The notes: generated by a model from the sequence alone, not told the origin. A DNA stretch of 64,000 nt from Bacteroidota bacterium (GCA_021156365.1 JAJNDK010000002.1:558001-622000); one strand, 5' to 3'; positions 28,576-38,435 are shown, numbered from the stretch's first letter. Made by a program: numbers and translations.

Positions 28576-30111
28576 ATGTTAGTTAAAACATACGGTTGTG
28601 CAGTATATGGCATCACTGCAACCAAAGTAACAGTAGAAGTGAACATTGCATCCGGTGTGAATTTTTTCCTGGTCGGTCTGCCTGATAGCGCAGTAAAAGA
28701 AAGCCAGCAACGGATTGTGGCTGCGCTTAAAAACACCGGTTATAAAATGCCTGGCAAAATGATAACGGTGAACATGGCTCCGGCAGATATCCGCAAGGAA
28801 GGTTCTGCATACGACCTCACAATAGCTGTTGGCGTGTTGGCTGCATCTGAGCAAATGAGCGGAGATCATATAGCCGATTATGTGCTGATGGGTGAGCTTT
28901 CGCTGGACGGAGAGCTGCGCCCCGTAAAAGGAGTGCTTCCCATAGCGATCAAAGCAAAAGAAGAGAATTTCAAAGGCATCATCCTGCCCAAACAAAATGC
29001 GGCAGAAGCCGCTGTTGTAGAAGGCCTGGAAGTATACGGCGCCAACTCATTACAGGAGATCATTGATTTTTTTAACGGCGATCTCCAGCTCCAAATGGAA
29101 AGCGCCTGGTCGGTTGTGAATGAGGAAAGTTCCGGCATTTACGAACACGACTTTTGTGATGTACGTGGACAGGAAAATATTAAGCGGGCACTGGAAATAG
29201 CCGCAGCAGGCGGACACAATGTGATCCTGATCGGCCCGCCGGGTGCAGGAAAAACCATGCTTTCCAAACGACTGCCTTCTATCCTGCCTTCTCTGAATAT
29301 GAACGAAGCCCTGGAAACCACCAAGATCCATAGTGTAGCAGGCAAACTTGGAAAACAAAGCGGCCTGGTCAAACAACGTCCTTTCCGGGCACCACATCAC
29401 ACGATCTCTGATGTGGCATTGGTGGGAGGAGGAGGCAATCCTCAACCCGGAGAGATCTCCCTGGCGCACAACGGAGTTCTGTTCCTCGACGAGTTGCCGG
29501 AATTCAAACGAACCGTGCTCGAAGTAATGCGACAACCGCTTGAAGACAGAGTTGTGACTATTTCCCGCGCCAAAGGTTCGGTGGAATATCCTGCCAGCTT
29601 TATGCTCGTAGCCAGTATGAATCCATGCCCCTGCGGGTTTTACAACCACCCGGAAAAAGAATGTGTGTGCGCTCCCGGCGTTGTCCAAAAATACCTCAAC
29701 CGGATATCAGGCCCTCTGCTCGATCGAATAGATCTGCATGTGGAAGTAACACCGGTTGCTTTTAATGAGCTTTCGCAGGCACCGGCCAAAGAAAAAAGCG
29801 AGGATATCCGTAAGCGTGTGATCAAAGCCCGGGCAATCCAATCCAAACGCTTCGAAAATAATACCGGCATTTATACTAATGCCCAGTTGAAAACGAAAGA
29901 CCTGCAAAGCATCTGCGCGCTGGATGATGCCTGTAACCAATTGCTGAAAACAGCCATGGAACGCCTGGGGCTTTCCGCACGTGCATATGATCGCATTTTG
30001 AAAGTGGCACGCACGATTGCCGATCTTGATAATTCCGATAAAATAAATACCGGTCACGTGGCGGAAGCGATACAGTATAGAAGTCTTGACAGATCGGGAT
30101 GGGCAGGATAA
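28576..30111 (+). CDS. comM: YifB/ComM family Mg-chelatase-like AAA+ ATPase
   Basis: A 511-residue ATPase with the ComM domain order. An N-terminal Lon-protease-like ChlI domain (VEVNIASGVNFFLVGLPD) is followed by a central AAA+ domain with Walker A GPPGAGKTML and Walker B LFLDELPEF. MNPCPCGF and ECVC then form a four-Cys cluster, and a C-terminal Mg-chelatase-type domain ends the protein. ComM is a hexameric helicase promoting branch migration of incoming DNA during natural transformation. It follows two short SSB genes with an intervening hairpin. The name is by homology; competence of this organism is not shown. Confidence 0.9.
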   Translation: MLVKTYGCAVYGITATKVTVEVNIASGVNFFLVGLPDSAVKESQQRIVAALKNTGYKMPGKMITVNMAPADIRKEGSAYDLTIAVGVLAASEQMSGDHIADYVLMGELSLDGELRPVKGVLPIAIKAKEENFKGIILPKQNAAEAAVVEGLEVYGANSLQEIIDFFNGDLQLQMESAWSVVNEESSGIYEHDFCDVRGQENIKRALEIAAAGGHNVILIGPPGAGKTMLSKRLPSILPSLNMNEALETTKIHSVAGKLGKQSGLVKQRPFRAPHHTISDVALVGGGGNPQPGEISLAHNGVLFLDELPEFKRTVLEVMRQPLEDRVVTISRAKGSVEYPASFMLVASMNPCPCGFYNHPEKECVCAPGVVQKYLNRISGPLLDRIDLHVEVTPVAFNELSQAPAKEKSEDIRKRVIKARAIQSKRFENNTGIYTNAQLKTKDLQSICALDDACNQLLKTAMERLGLSARAYDRILKVARTIADLDNSDKINTGHVAEAIQYRSLDRSGWAG

Positions 30112-30132
30112 TTTATATTACATTCTTAACTC

Positions 30133-30675
30133 ATGAATTCAAAAACAGAAAAATTGCTTATTCCCCAGGAGAGCATACTTAAAAAAATCTATTTTATCAG
30201 AGGATACAAAGTAATGCTTGATAGTGACATCGCTGAATTATACCAGGTGGAAACCAAACGCTTAAAGGAACAGGTAAAAAGGAATATCAGTCGTTTCCCT
30301 TCAACATATATGTTCGAACTGACGCAAAAGGAGCTCGATTCTTTGAGGTCGCAAATTGCGACCTCAAACTCAGGAAGAGGTGGTACCCGCTATTTGCCAA
30401 TGGTTTTCACGGAACATGGGGTTCTGCAACTGTCCAATGTCCTCAAAAGCAAAAGAGCGGAACAGGTCAGTTTCATTATTATTGATGTATTCGTGAGGCT
30501 CCGGGAAACACTGCTTAATACCACTGATCTCCGTTTGGCCATCGAACAGATCCGATCAAAAACAGAAGACAATACAAAAAACATAGATATTGTTTTTCAA
30601 TGTCTCGATGAATTGCTGCAAAAACAATCGGAAACTCCTGAGCGAAAACAGATAGGCTACAAAACTATTCCCTGA
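30133..30675 (+). CDS. ORF6N domain-containing protein
   Basis: A 180-residue protein whose N-terminal 90 residues match ORF6N: KIYFIRGYKVMLDSDIAELY, then RLKEQVKRNISRFP, MFELTQKEL and FTEHGVLQLSNVLKS. The domain is a KilA-N-related DNA-binding module of phages and mobile elements. The C-terminal part is a helical, probably coiled-coil tail (FVRLRETLLNT...). No other phage gene is adjacent, so it is an orphan. It follows comM on the same strand after 21 bases, and its stop lies 6 bases before the end of the convergent metallopeptidase-like gene. Confidence 0.85.
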   Translation: MNSKTEKLLIPQESILKKIYFIRGYKVMLDSDIAELYQVETKRLKEQVKRNISRFPSTYMFELTQKELDSLRSQIATSNSGRGGTRYLPMVFTEHGVLQLSNVLKSKRAEQVSFIIIDVFVRLRETLLNTTDLRLAIEQIRSKTEDNTKNIDIVFQCLDELLQKQSETPERKQIGYKTIP

Positions 30676-30681
30676 TAATTT

Positions 30682-31617
30682 TCAGGGCTTCATCACTATC
30701 GTACATGCCGAACGACCGGTGGAAAGAGATTCCGCTTCGTTCTCCAGGAAATTGGAACAATAATCAATAGGTTCGGTTCCTTTGTGGATCAGGAAATAAT
30801 TAATGACCATGATCTCGTAATTCAGATCACCATAAATATATTTATGCAGCTTCCTGAATCGTGGGGATTTTTCTTCCCATTTATCCGTTCTTTTTTTGAA
30901 GAAATAGTTACAGCCCGAAAATTCCTGGAACTGGAAGGTATGGATCATTTCATGCGCAAAGGTGTTATAGAATATCTGTCCGTTTCGCAAGGTATCCACA
31001 AACATAAAACCATTGGAGGGAGTAGAAGCAACAAAATAATCCGAATACGGAATACCTTTCGTAAAGAAGGTTGCCGTTCCTGATTGCAGGCTTCGTTTCA
31101 GATCCATCTTTCCATACACCGCCATAAATGCAGTGCTGACAAGCATAGATGGCATTATACGCGGAGTAAGCGACATATCTTTTGTATGGAATTCCAAACG
31201 AACAAACGAAACATCATAATGCCAAACCGACCAGAAGTCGCGGTTAGCAGCAGCATTCTCCACGATGGAGTTCCCGGCACTGAACACAGTTCTCGACACC
31301 CACGCGTAGCCGAGGTTCTGTTCTTTTGCAATATAATAGTTTAGCTTTTTACCGGTGAAGGAAATAGCTCCTCCTCCGAAACCAATCGTAAATCCTTTGG
31401 CAAATGCTTTGTACCATTTCTGTCCTTTATGCTTATTGATCACAGAGCCGATCCCACCTGAGAAGGCTCCGATCAATGAATTATATACAAATGATCTTCC
31501 GGCATAGTTCTGAGCGTCTGCCGAAATCGGTTTCGTAAAAAGAAAAACAATACAGAGCGCAACAATGCCTTTTTGCCGGAAATTACTCCGGCTGCGGCCA
31601 AAACTTTCGAAGAACAT
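30682..31617 (-). CDS. Putative exported HExxH metallopeptidase-like protein
   Basis: A 311-residue protein with a hydrophobic N-terminal segment (about residues 17-35) ending in ISADAQ, as for a signal peptide. A glycine-rich stretch (GAFSGGIGSVINKHKG) follows. The C-terminal third contains FAHEMIHTFQFQEFSG, an HExxH motif of zinc metallopeptidases, and about 65 residues later NFLENEAES, with a Glu that could be the third ligand. No known family was recognised and it may be inactive. It converges on ORF6N and lies upstream of the two AbfB-like genes on the same strand. Confidence 0.55.
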   Translation of the reverse strand: MFFESFGRSRSNFRQKGIVALCIVFLFTKPISADAQNYAGRSFVYNSLIGAFSGGIGSVINKHKGQKWYKAFAKGFTIGFGGGAISFTGKKLNYYIAKEQNLGYAWVSRTVFSAGNSIVENAAANRDFWSVWHYDVSFVRLEFHTKDMSLTPRIMPSMLVSTAFMAVYGKMDLKRSLQSGTATFFTKGIPYSDYFVASTPSNGFMFVDTLRNGQIFYNTFAHEMIHTFQFQEFSGCNYFFKKRTDKWEEKSPRFRKLHKYIYGDLNYEIMVINYFLIHKGTEPIDYCSNFLENEAESLSTGRSACTIVMKP

Positions 31618-31668
31618 AAGAGGGCTTTTTACGGTCTGCGCAATTTTGATGCCTGCCGCATGGGATAT

Positions 31669-34545
31669 TTACTCCACAACAATTTTGGAGGTGTATTTGA
31701 TTCCCTCCATTTCGAAGACAATAAGATACGTTCCGTTACTTATCTTTTTATCCGGGATTATTCTGAAGGTGTTGAAACTCAGGTCCTGCCGGTCAACAAG
31801 ACCACGGTATGCTGTTCTCCCCTGGAGGTCCAACACTGTTATCTGCAATTCGTGGTTGTTCTCCAACCCGGAGAAATCTACAGAGAACTCCCCGCTGTTT
31901 GGGTTCGGATACACAACAAAACTTACATTCCGGATCGCATCAAATTGTACGGAGATGATACCGCTTTTCTTTGAATCTCCGTTAATATCAAATTGCTCTA
32001 ACTGGTAATAGCTTGTTCCGCTCAGTGGTTTCGTATCTTTAAATGCATAATTTAATCCCTGGTTGCTGTTTCCATCTGCAGCTTTTGAAGCTACTTTTCC
32101 TACTGTTTCAAAATCCCGTGCATTGTTGCTTCTTCTTACAGAAAAATAAGAATTGTTTAGTTCCGTAGCAGTTTCCCAGTTCAGGCAAACATTCTTCTCA
32201 CAGCTTGTGCCTTCGAAGGTAGTAAGCTCTACCGGCAGAGGGCTATTGGCTACGTTTATAGTTCCCAGTGTATAATACCCGTCAGCAAGATTAGTAGCAT
32301 TGGTGGTGAAAACCACACGGTCTCCGGATATAGTGGTTGTTCCGGAAATCGTCGCGGCTGCATAATTCCCTGCTGTTCCTGCCCTGTAGAGAAGTCTATA
32401 GTTAGCCGCCGTAGTCGGATTTGTACTGACCCCATAATCACTGAAATCAAAATATACTGTTACAGTTCCACCTGTATTGCCGGCTGCATCCGTTTTGTCC
32501 ATATACCAATCAGCCGCCCAACGTAACACTGCCGGTGCGGCCAAATTAGCCGTAGAGGTTCCTGCAAAGGGACAGCTCGTACCGATCATAATATAATCTC
32601 CGGTGTTTACGAGAAAATTACCTGCTGCGGTAGTAGCGTTTACGCCCATTCCCATAGTATTCCTGGTACTGAGCACCGTGTCCGAAGCACTTTCACGGCC
32701 AATACCATTTACAAACATATTGTGTGTTGCAGGAGCAGCCGCAAATTTATCTCCGGCAGCGGCAATTGTGAGCCCATAATAGGCCGCCTCTGCCGATTCC
32801 ACTAATATCCGGCGGGTGGTACGGGCAGCAGTGGCAGTAGGATGGAATAAGGTAAATTCTGAGATCCTTCCCGTAAATCCTTCCGTTGTGAACCCCGGGT
32901 TGATACTATTGAACAGACGAAAGTGCGTATAATTAAATGTATTGGCATCGGCTGTAGTCGCCGAAACAGTCCCGTTATTATACAACATCCGATTGGTCCC
33001 ATCAAATAAAGCTGTCAGGGTTAATGGAGTAAGTGCAGCAATGGTAGTAGAAGGTGCCACACCAACCCGCTCGATATGGAATTCATTGCCTGTACCTCCA
33101 CGCTGGTTTACGTTAAAATGCGCGGTAAGATTCCAATCGGCTGCTGCAGTACCTGTACTGAACGAAATTATACGACGATTGCCATTGGGAGCAAGCACAT
33201 CTGCCTGTGTAACAGCAAGGGCGGTTAAACGCGTTCCTGTGTAAGCTGCGCCGATGGTAGCAGTAAGATCTGTTTGCAATGCGTTGGATCCTAAAATAGT
33301 GGGAAGCCCCCTTAATCTTTGAATTGTTCCCGAGCTCATGATTGAAGGTTGCTGAGTAACAACGGCCTGCGTCAGGTTACGACTGTTCCCGCTCTGATCA
33401 TACCAGGTAGCAACCGTTGCCCCGGGAAGAACACCCGGCAATGCACTTGAGCTAAAGGTTCCGTTAAGGAAATTATAATACTCCGATTGATTCCATTCCA
33501 AAAACTGACGCTCGGCAGTGGATAAGGCCGATGGGAAAACACTGATCTCGGCAATATATCCTCTCATATAACTTCCAAATGCGACACTACCACCAATACT
33601 CATCGTGTTGGCACTGGTAACCGTGGATGCCATAGTGCCACTTGTCATTACATTAACGCCGTTTTTCCACACATTCACTGATGCACCATTGCGGATAAAA
33701 GTTCCGACATTCAGGTCCGGCCAGTCCAGGTATGTGTTCAACCGGCCTCCGGTAGCTATGTCTCCTATATCAAAATACGTATTGTGATCGCTCCATGGCA
33801 TGTGAATATTATAACGGTTGCTTCCAGCGTCCCCATTGCTTAATATAGTGCCTGCCGTATTAAACTCACTCTGCATTACAAAATTGGCAGTGGTAATATT
33901 GCCCGAGGTAGTAGCCTGAACGGCAGTCAATGTTGTATTTAACAGCGTATTTGTTCCGGGAAAATAAATTGCCGGCATGCCATTGTGCCTGTCAATAATT
34001 CCTGCATTGATAATGCGGGGTTGGCTGGCCTGCGTAGTCTGCGTAGCATTACGGGCATTTCCACTTTGATCGTACCAGGTTACAACAAATCCGCTGTTGG
34101 CACCCACAAATGTTTTTGCAGCCGCTGTATCCAGGTCGCCGCCGATTGTGAAACCAATGTCCTGTTCCGTATTATCATTGCTTCTACGCACTCTGATAGC
34201 GTTTCCTGAATACGAACAGCTCAGTTTCCGTAAGCTAAAAGCAGCAGCGGAAGCGGCAGTCATAGAAGAAAGCGGACTGCCTTGCATAGCAAATGTTTTC
34301 AATGAGGCGGTATCGAGCTCACCGCAGGAAGTAAATCCAATGTTTTTGGTAGCTCCGTCGCAGCGGCGAACCTGCACGGCATTTCCAGTATAAGAAGTGC
34401 TTATTTTTCTCAGGCCATATGATGCAATAGCCGTGGCATTTACCTGCGCTGTTGAAGAAAAAATTCCTGTTAAAAAAAACAGTGCTATTCCTGTATTTAA
34501 CAAATTAGGTTTAAGCAGGTAGGTACAAGGTAAAGAGTGTTTCAT
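31669..34545 (-). CDS. T9SS surface protein with AbfB/LamG-like repeats (copy 1)
   Basis: About 958 residues from the ATG at 34545 (an in-frame ATG at 34581 lies before the predicted transcription start). The signal peptide is followed by two YGLRKIS/CSYSGNAIRVRRS units and two WYDQSGNARNATQ units, typical of the arabinofuranosidase-B (GH54) lectin-fold N-terminal domain. A LamG-like domain and a middle part of unknown fold follow. The C-terminus VVYPNPNSGEFSVDF is a T9SS sorting domain. It probably binds or acts on polysaccharide at the surface. GH54 catalytic residues could not be confirmed by eye. Confidence 0.75.
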   Translation of the reverse strand: MKHSLPCTYLLKPNLLNTGIALFFLTGIFSSTAQVNATAIASYGLRKISTSYTGNAVQVRRCDGATKNIGFTSCGELDTASLKTFAMQGSPLSSMTAASAAAFSLRKLSCSYSGNAIRVRRSNDNTEQDIGFTIGGDLDTAAAKTFVGANSGFVVTWYDQSGNARNATQTTQASQPRIINAGIIDRHNGMPAIYFPGTNTLLNTTLTAVQATTSGNITTANFVMQSEFNTAGTILSNGDAGSNRYNIHMPWSDHNTYFDIGDIATGGRLNTYLDWPDLNVGTFIRNGASVNVWKNGVNVMTSGTMASTVTSANTMSIGGSVAFGSYMRGYIAEISVFPSALSTAERQFLEWNQSEYYNFLNGTFSSSALPGVLPGATVATWYDQSGNSRNLTQAVVTQQPSIMSSGTIQRLRGLPTILGSNALQTDLTATIGAAYTGTRLTALAVTQADVLAPNGNRRIISFSTGTAAADWNLTAHFNVNQRGGTGNEFHIERVGVAPSTTIAALTPLTLTALFDGTNRMLYNNGTVSATTADANTFNYTHFRLFNSINPGFTTEGFTGRISEFTLFHPTATAARTTRRILVESAEAAYYGLTIAAAGDKFAAAPATHNMFVNGIGRESASDTVLSTRNTMGMGVNATTAAGNFLVNTGDYIMIGTSCPFAGTSTANLAAPAVLRWAADWYMDKTDAAGNTGGTVTVYFDFSDYGVSTNPTTAANYRLLYRAGTAGNYAAATISGTTTISGDRVVFTTNATNLADGYYTLGTINVANSPLPVELTTFEGTSCEKNVCLNWETATELNNSYFSVRRSNNARDFETVGKVASKAADGNSNQGLNYAFKDTKPLSGTSYYQLEQFDINGDSKKSGIISVQFDAIRNVSFVVYPNPNSGEFSVDFSGLENNHELQITVLDLQGRTAYRGLVDRQDLSFNTFRIIPDKKISNGTYLIVFEMEGIKYTSKIVVE

Positions 34546-34578
34546 TTCTCCCGGGTTAGTATACTTTCTTTGGGAGAC

Positions 34579-34586
34579 CAAAATTA
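34579..34586 (-). promoter_or_regulatory. -7 element upstream of AbfB-like copy 1
   Basis: On the minus strand TAATTTTG matches TAnnTTTG at all fixed positions. It ends 33 bases before the ATG at 34545 and overlaps the upstream in-frame ATG at 34581, which argues for the shorter start. Confidence 0.4.
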
Positions 34587-34699
34587 AGGAAATAATCCCT
34601 GTTAAAAAAAATCTTTTCGGCTTTCGGCCTGATTTTCAAGGTGTTTTCGGGATTTTTATCGGTGTAACCGGTTTTTAGGCCGTTGGGTCGGTGATAAAT

Positions 34700-37531
34700 C
34701 TATTCTACAATGACCTTTGACATGTATTTAATGCCCTGGATCTCGAACATTACCAGGTATACGCCATTATCTATCCTTTTTTCAGGTATTATTTTAAACG
34801 CATTTGTTCCAAGAGCCTGGAAATCAACAATGTTATTGTAAATTGTTTTTCCCTGGATATCCATCATAGAAACCCGGATCTCATGATTGTTCTCCAATCC
34901 TGAAAAATCAACAGAGAACTCTCCGCTGTTTGGATTTGGATACACCACAAAACTTATATTCCGGGCCGGATCAAACTGCACGGAGATAATATTGCTGTTT
35001 TTCAAATCTCCGTTTATATCAAATTGGTTCAATCGATAATAACTCGTCCCGCTCAATGGCTCTTTATCTTTATACCCATAGCTTAATACAATATTACTGT
35101 TTCCGTTATCGGCTTTGGAATCAACTTTTCCGATCTCGCTGAAATTTAGTGCATCATTGCTTCGCTCCACTAAAAAATAGTCATTGTTAAGCTCTGTGGC
35201 TGTTTCCCAGTGCAGGCAAACACTACTACTGCAGGTGCTGCCTTCAAAAGAAATCAATTCCACCGGGAGTGGGCTCGTCGTAATATTCCTTGTTCCTACT
35301 GTATAATACCTGTTAGTAGTGATATTAGATGCATCTACCGAAAAATTGATCCGGTCTCCGGATACACTTACCGTTGTTCCTGCAACAGTAGTAAAATTAG
35401 CCGCAGCACCCGTTCTTGTTAACAGGACATAATTGCTTGCTGTACCCGGCGTTCCAAGTGCCCCGTATTCGCTGAAATCAAAATAGATGTTCAGTGTTCC
35501 GTTATTGGTGCCCGCATCCGTTTTGTTCAGGTACCACTCGGTAGTCCAGCGCTGAACAGTGGTTCCGGTAATAAAAGTTGTAGAAACACCATTATAGGTT
35601 ATCGGACAGCTTGTCCCAAATGTTATATAATCTCCGGCGTCTTTTAAAAAATCGGTTCCCGTCTGTCCTACCTTAACTCCCATTCCCAGGGTTATCCGGG
35701 TGCCGGCTACACTATCCGTAGCGCTTTCCCGTCCCACACCATTCACAAAAAGATTGTAGCTAAGTGCAGCCGGAGGAGTATATTTATTGTTGCTTATCGT
35801 TGTATTATAATATGCCGATTGATTGGACTCAAACAATCTTCTCTGGGTTGTGGAAACAGCTGAAGGAAAGATGTTACATTCCGTGACGGATCCGGTCCAC
35901 AATTGCGCCAGATTCGTTCCGCTATACGGTGCTCCCAACAGAAAACCGGTAGCAGTGGCAGTAGTTCCCACTTTTGCTGTTTGTGTTGTTCCGTTTATAT
36001 AGGGCAGTAATCCAGTGGCTCCCGCAGCAGCCGTCATTGATAAAATGGATCTTGCATTAAGTGTTACCGGAGTAAGCGCCGTATTTGCATTTACATCGTT
36101 CCAGGCCCCTCCGTTACCTGTAAACGTTGCGTAGTCTCCTCCGGATGCTCCGAGAAATCCATAACCATCAGCCGTAGCACTGATATTCAGAAGCCGCTGG
36201 TACCCGGCTGAACTGGCAGAGCGCACTGCCACTACATTCGCACTATATGGATTGGAAACACTCAAGGTGCTTTCCGACAAATAGTAATTTGTTCCGTCGA
36301 GTGGGATAGCTGGAAAACCACCGGTAGAGCTCGGAACACCCACATTCATGATTCGTGGCTGGTTGGCAGTGCTGGTTTGTACAAGTGTCTTCCCGTTTCC
36401 GCTCTGATCGTACCAGGCCGTTACGTATGCGCTGGACGCTCCCGGAGGTATCGTACCCAGACTCACACCACTGATGTTGTAATACTGGGATTGTGTCCAC
36501 TCTACAAACAAGCGGTCTGTGGCAGATGGAATAGCGGCAAAGGTAATGACCTCCGAGATCCATCCATCCAGGCCGGTTACCGCATCATTCCTGCTGCCAA
36601 TAGCCATTGGTGTGTTCGAGCTGCCAAAAAAACCGGCCGTGCTCGCCAGGATAGATGCACTGTTGTACCACATATTCACCGCTCCGCCTGAGGTTCCGCT
36701 GTAGGTCCAGATACCGAGTGGTTTAGCAGCGTCAAAGGTCTGTGAAGGGGTGTAAAAAGTATAACTGACACCATTACCTATTACTACCTGGTTGTTATAA
36801 AAATCCAGCGGCGAAGGCAGGTTGCCGTTCGTAGTATTTACTGTGGCATTGTAGGTAAGGTTCGCCCTTACTTTTGCTACACTGTTAAAACTTGCGTTTG
36901 TGCCGAAGATATTAAGATTGCCTGTGAAGAGACCAAAAGTTATTCCCTGGAAATAAATGGCAGGTTTTGTGTTCTGTCGATCGATAACACCTGCATTCAT
37001 GATTCTCGGCTGCCTGGTAGTAGTAGCCTGGGTAGCGTTTCTCCCATTTCCGCTCTGATCATACCAGGTCGTAACAAAAGCGCTATTAGTCCCGATAAAT
37101 GTTTTCATCGCCGCTGTATCAAGGTCGCCGTCGCTGGTGAAACCTATATTCAGCAAGGCATTGTCACTGCTTCTTCTTACCTGGATAGCACTCCCCGAAT
37201 AGGAACAGTTCAGTTTTCGGAGTCCAAAAGCTGCTGAAGAAGCCGTACTAATAGCCGTAAGCGGATTGGCAACAAGGATAAACGCCCGGATAGCAGTAGT
37301 ATCAAGCCCCCCGCATGCATTAAAGGAAATATTTTTTAATGCATTATCACAGGAGCGCCGGATCTGAATACAAGAACCTGTATAAGCAGGATTTAATTCG
37401 CGCAATCCATAAGAAGCACTGGCGCCATAGGTAACCTGTGCCCCGGTAGTATAACTTTGCAAAAATAAAAAACCAAAAACAACTACCGAAAGGCTCCATG
37501 CCCTACGAAAGTATTCCGAAGAAGACTTCAT
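34700..37531 (-). CDS. T9SS surface protein with AbfB/LamG-like repeats (copy 2)
   Basis: A 943-residue paralogue of the neighbouring gene with the same layout. A signal peptide ends near TTGAQ. Repeated YGLREL/FGLRKL...SGSAIQVRRSSDNA and WYDQSGNGRNATQ units follow, then a LamG-like region, and the C-terminal FVVYPNPNSGEFSVDFSGL sorting domain is almost the same as in copy 1. The final 200 residues are most alike and the central insertions differ. The pair reads like an old tandem duplication. Function is surface exposure with probable carbohydrate contact; no enzyme activity is established. Confidence 0.75.
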   Translation of the reverse strand: MKSSSEYFRRAWSLSVVVFGFLFLQSYTTGAQVTYGASASYGLRELNPAYTGSCIQIRRSCDNALKNISFNACGGLDTTAIRAFILVANPLTAISTASSAAFGLRKLNCSYSGSAIQVRRSSDNALLNIGFTSDGDLDTAAMKTFIGTNSAFVTTWYDQSGNGRNATQATTTRQPRIMNAGVIDRQNTKPAIYFQGITFGLFTGNLNIFGTNASFNSVAKVRANLTYNATVNTTNGNLPSPLDFYNNQVVIGNGVSYTFYTPSQTFDAAKPLGIWTYSGTSGGAVNMWYNSASILASTAGFFGSSNTPMAIGSRNDAVTGLDGWISEVITFAAIPSATDRLFVEWTQSQYYNISGVSLGTIPPGASSAYVTAWYDQSGNGKTLVQTSTANQPRIMNVGVPSSTGGFPAIPLDGTNYYLSESTLSVSNPYSANVVAVRSASSAGYQRLLNISATADGYGFLGASGGDYATFTGNGGAWNDVNANTALTPVTLNARSILSMTAAAGATGLLPYINGTTQTAKVGTTATATGFLLGAPYSGTNLAQLWTGSVTECNIFPSAVSTTQRRLFESNQSAYYNTTISNNKYTPPAALSYNLFVNGVGRESATDSVAGTRITLGMGVKVGQTGTDFLKDAGDYITFGTSCPITYNGVSTTFITGTTVQRWTTEWYLNKTDAGTNNGTLNIYFDFSEYGALGTPGTASNYVLLTRTGAAANFTTVAGTTVSVSGDRINFSVDASNITTNRYYTVGTRNITTSPLPVELISFEGSTCSSSVCLHWETATELNNDYFLVERSNDALNFSEIGKVDSKADNGNSNIVLSYGYKDKEPLSGTSYYRLNQFDINGDLKNSNIISVQFDPARNISFVVYPNPNSGEFSVDFSGLENNHEIRVSMMDIQGKTIYNNIVDFQALGTNAFKIIPEKRIDNGVYLVMFEIQGIKYMSKVIVE

Positions 37532-37599
37532 TCTATATTATTTTAAGTTTTGATCATAGTTATTAAAATTACTGAAATTATTCCTTCTGCAAAAACTAA

Positions 37600-38364
37600 T
37601 CAGACCGGGAAGATCTCGAGGGCATTTTTTGAGGTAACCATCGCAATTTCATCGGTCGAAACATTTTTTATCTGTGAGAGCTTTTCTGCTATCAGCTTTA
37701 CATAAGAGCTTTCGTTCCGCTTGCCGCGCTGTGGAATCGGAGCCAGATATGGCGAATCGGTCTCCAATACGAGGTGCTCCAGACCGATCTGCTCCACGAC
37801 TTTGTCGAGCCCTGAATTCTTAAAGGTCAGTACTCCTCCTATACCCAGCTTAAATCCCCCCAGGCCAATGATCTTCTCGGCCTGCTCCTTATTCCCACTG
37901 AAACAATGAAAGATCCCCGGGGGAAGTTTTGTGAAACCGGTCAGCACTTCATAGATCTCATCAAATGCTTCCCGGCAATGGATCACAATTGGTAATTGAT
38001 GCTCAAGAGCCCAATTGATCTGCTGAGAAAAAGCCTCCTGCTGTTCTTTTAAAAACGTTTTGTCCCAATAAAGATCTATTCCTATTTCACCCACTGCCGC
38101 AAATTTCCGTTTCGACAACCAGTCTTGTACAATGGCCAGTTCATCCTTATAGTTTTCTTTCACCGAACAGGGATGAAGCCCCATCATCGCAAAGCAGTGC
38201 TCCGGGAACTGTTTTTCCAGCTCCAGCATTCGTGGAATACTTTCACTGTCCACATTAGGCAGGTATAATTTTGTGATGTTATTTTCGAGGCAGCGCTTCA
38301 CCGCTTCCGCCCTGTCGGTATCAAATTCTTCTGCGTACAGGTGTGTATGTGTGTCGATCAGCAT
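37600..38364 (-). CDS. TatD-family metal-dependent hydrolase
   Basis: A 254-residue amidohydrolase-fold nuclease. It has the N-terminal HxH in LIDTHTHLY, GEIGIDLYWD with the metal-binding Glu, IVIHCREAFDE, GIFHCFSGN and LETDSPYLAP, all in order and at TatD spacing. TatD proteins are 3'-5' exonucleases or DNases; the cellular role in this genus is unknown. The length is standard. The start is followed upstream by TAATTTTG in the promoter region. It is divergent from the acetyltransferase gene. Confidence 0.93.
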   Translation of the reverse strand: MLIDTHTHLYAEEFDTDRAEAVKRCLENNITKLYLPNVDSESIPRMLELEKQFPEHCFAMMGLHPCSVKENYKDELAIVQDWLSKRKFAAVGEIGIDLYWDKTFLKEQQEAFSQQINWALEHQLPIVIHCREAFDEIYEVLTGFTKLPPGIFHCFSGNKEQAEKIIGLGGFKLGIGGVLTFKNSGLDKVVEQIGLEHLVLETDSPYLAPIPQRGKRNESSYVKLIAEKLSQIKNVSTDEIAMVTSKNALEIFPV

Positions 38365-38383
38365 GTTTATCTTTTTCGCGCTG

Positions 38384-38391
38384 CAAAATTA
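38384..38391 (-). promoter_or_regulatory. -7 element of tatD
   Basis: On the minus strand TAATTTTG matches TAnnTTTG at all fixed positions, 19 bases before the ATG. It lies back to back with the -7 element of the divergent acetyltransferase gene. Confidence 0.4.
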
Positions 38392-38423
38392 CTACAAAAT
38401 ACCCACACAGCCGCCCAAATTAG

Positions 38424-38431
38424 TACATTTG
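38424..38431 (+). promoter_or_regulatory. -7 element of the GNAT gene, close to the start codon
   Basis: TACATTTG, followed by C, matches TAnnTTTG exactly and ends 4 bases before the ATG at 38436. If used, the transcript would start at or next to the start codon. No -33 element is evident. Confidence 0.4.
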
Positions 38432-38435
38432 CGGG

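Noticed and set aside
30133-30675. Prophage or mobile element around ORF6N
   Set aside because: No integrase, structural phage gene, inverted repeat or attachment site was seen; the flanking genes are chromosomal.
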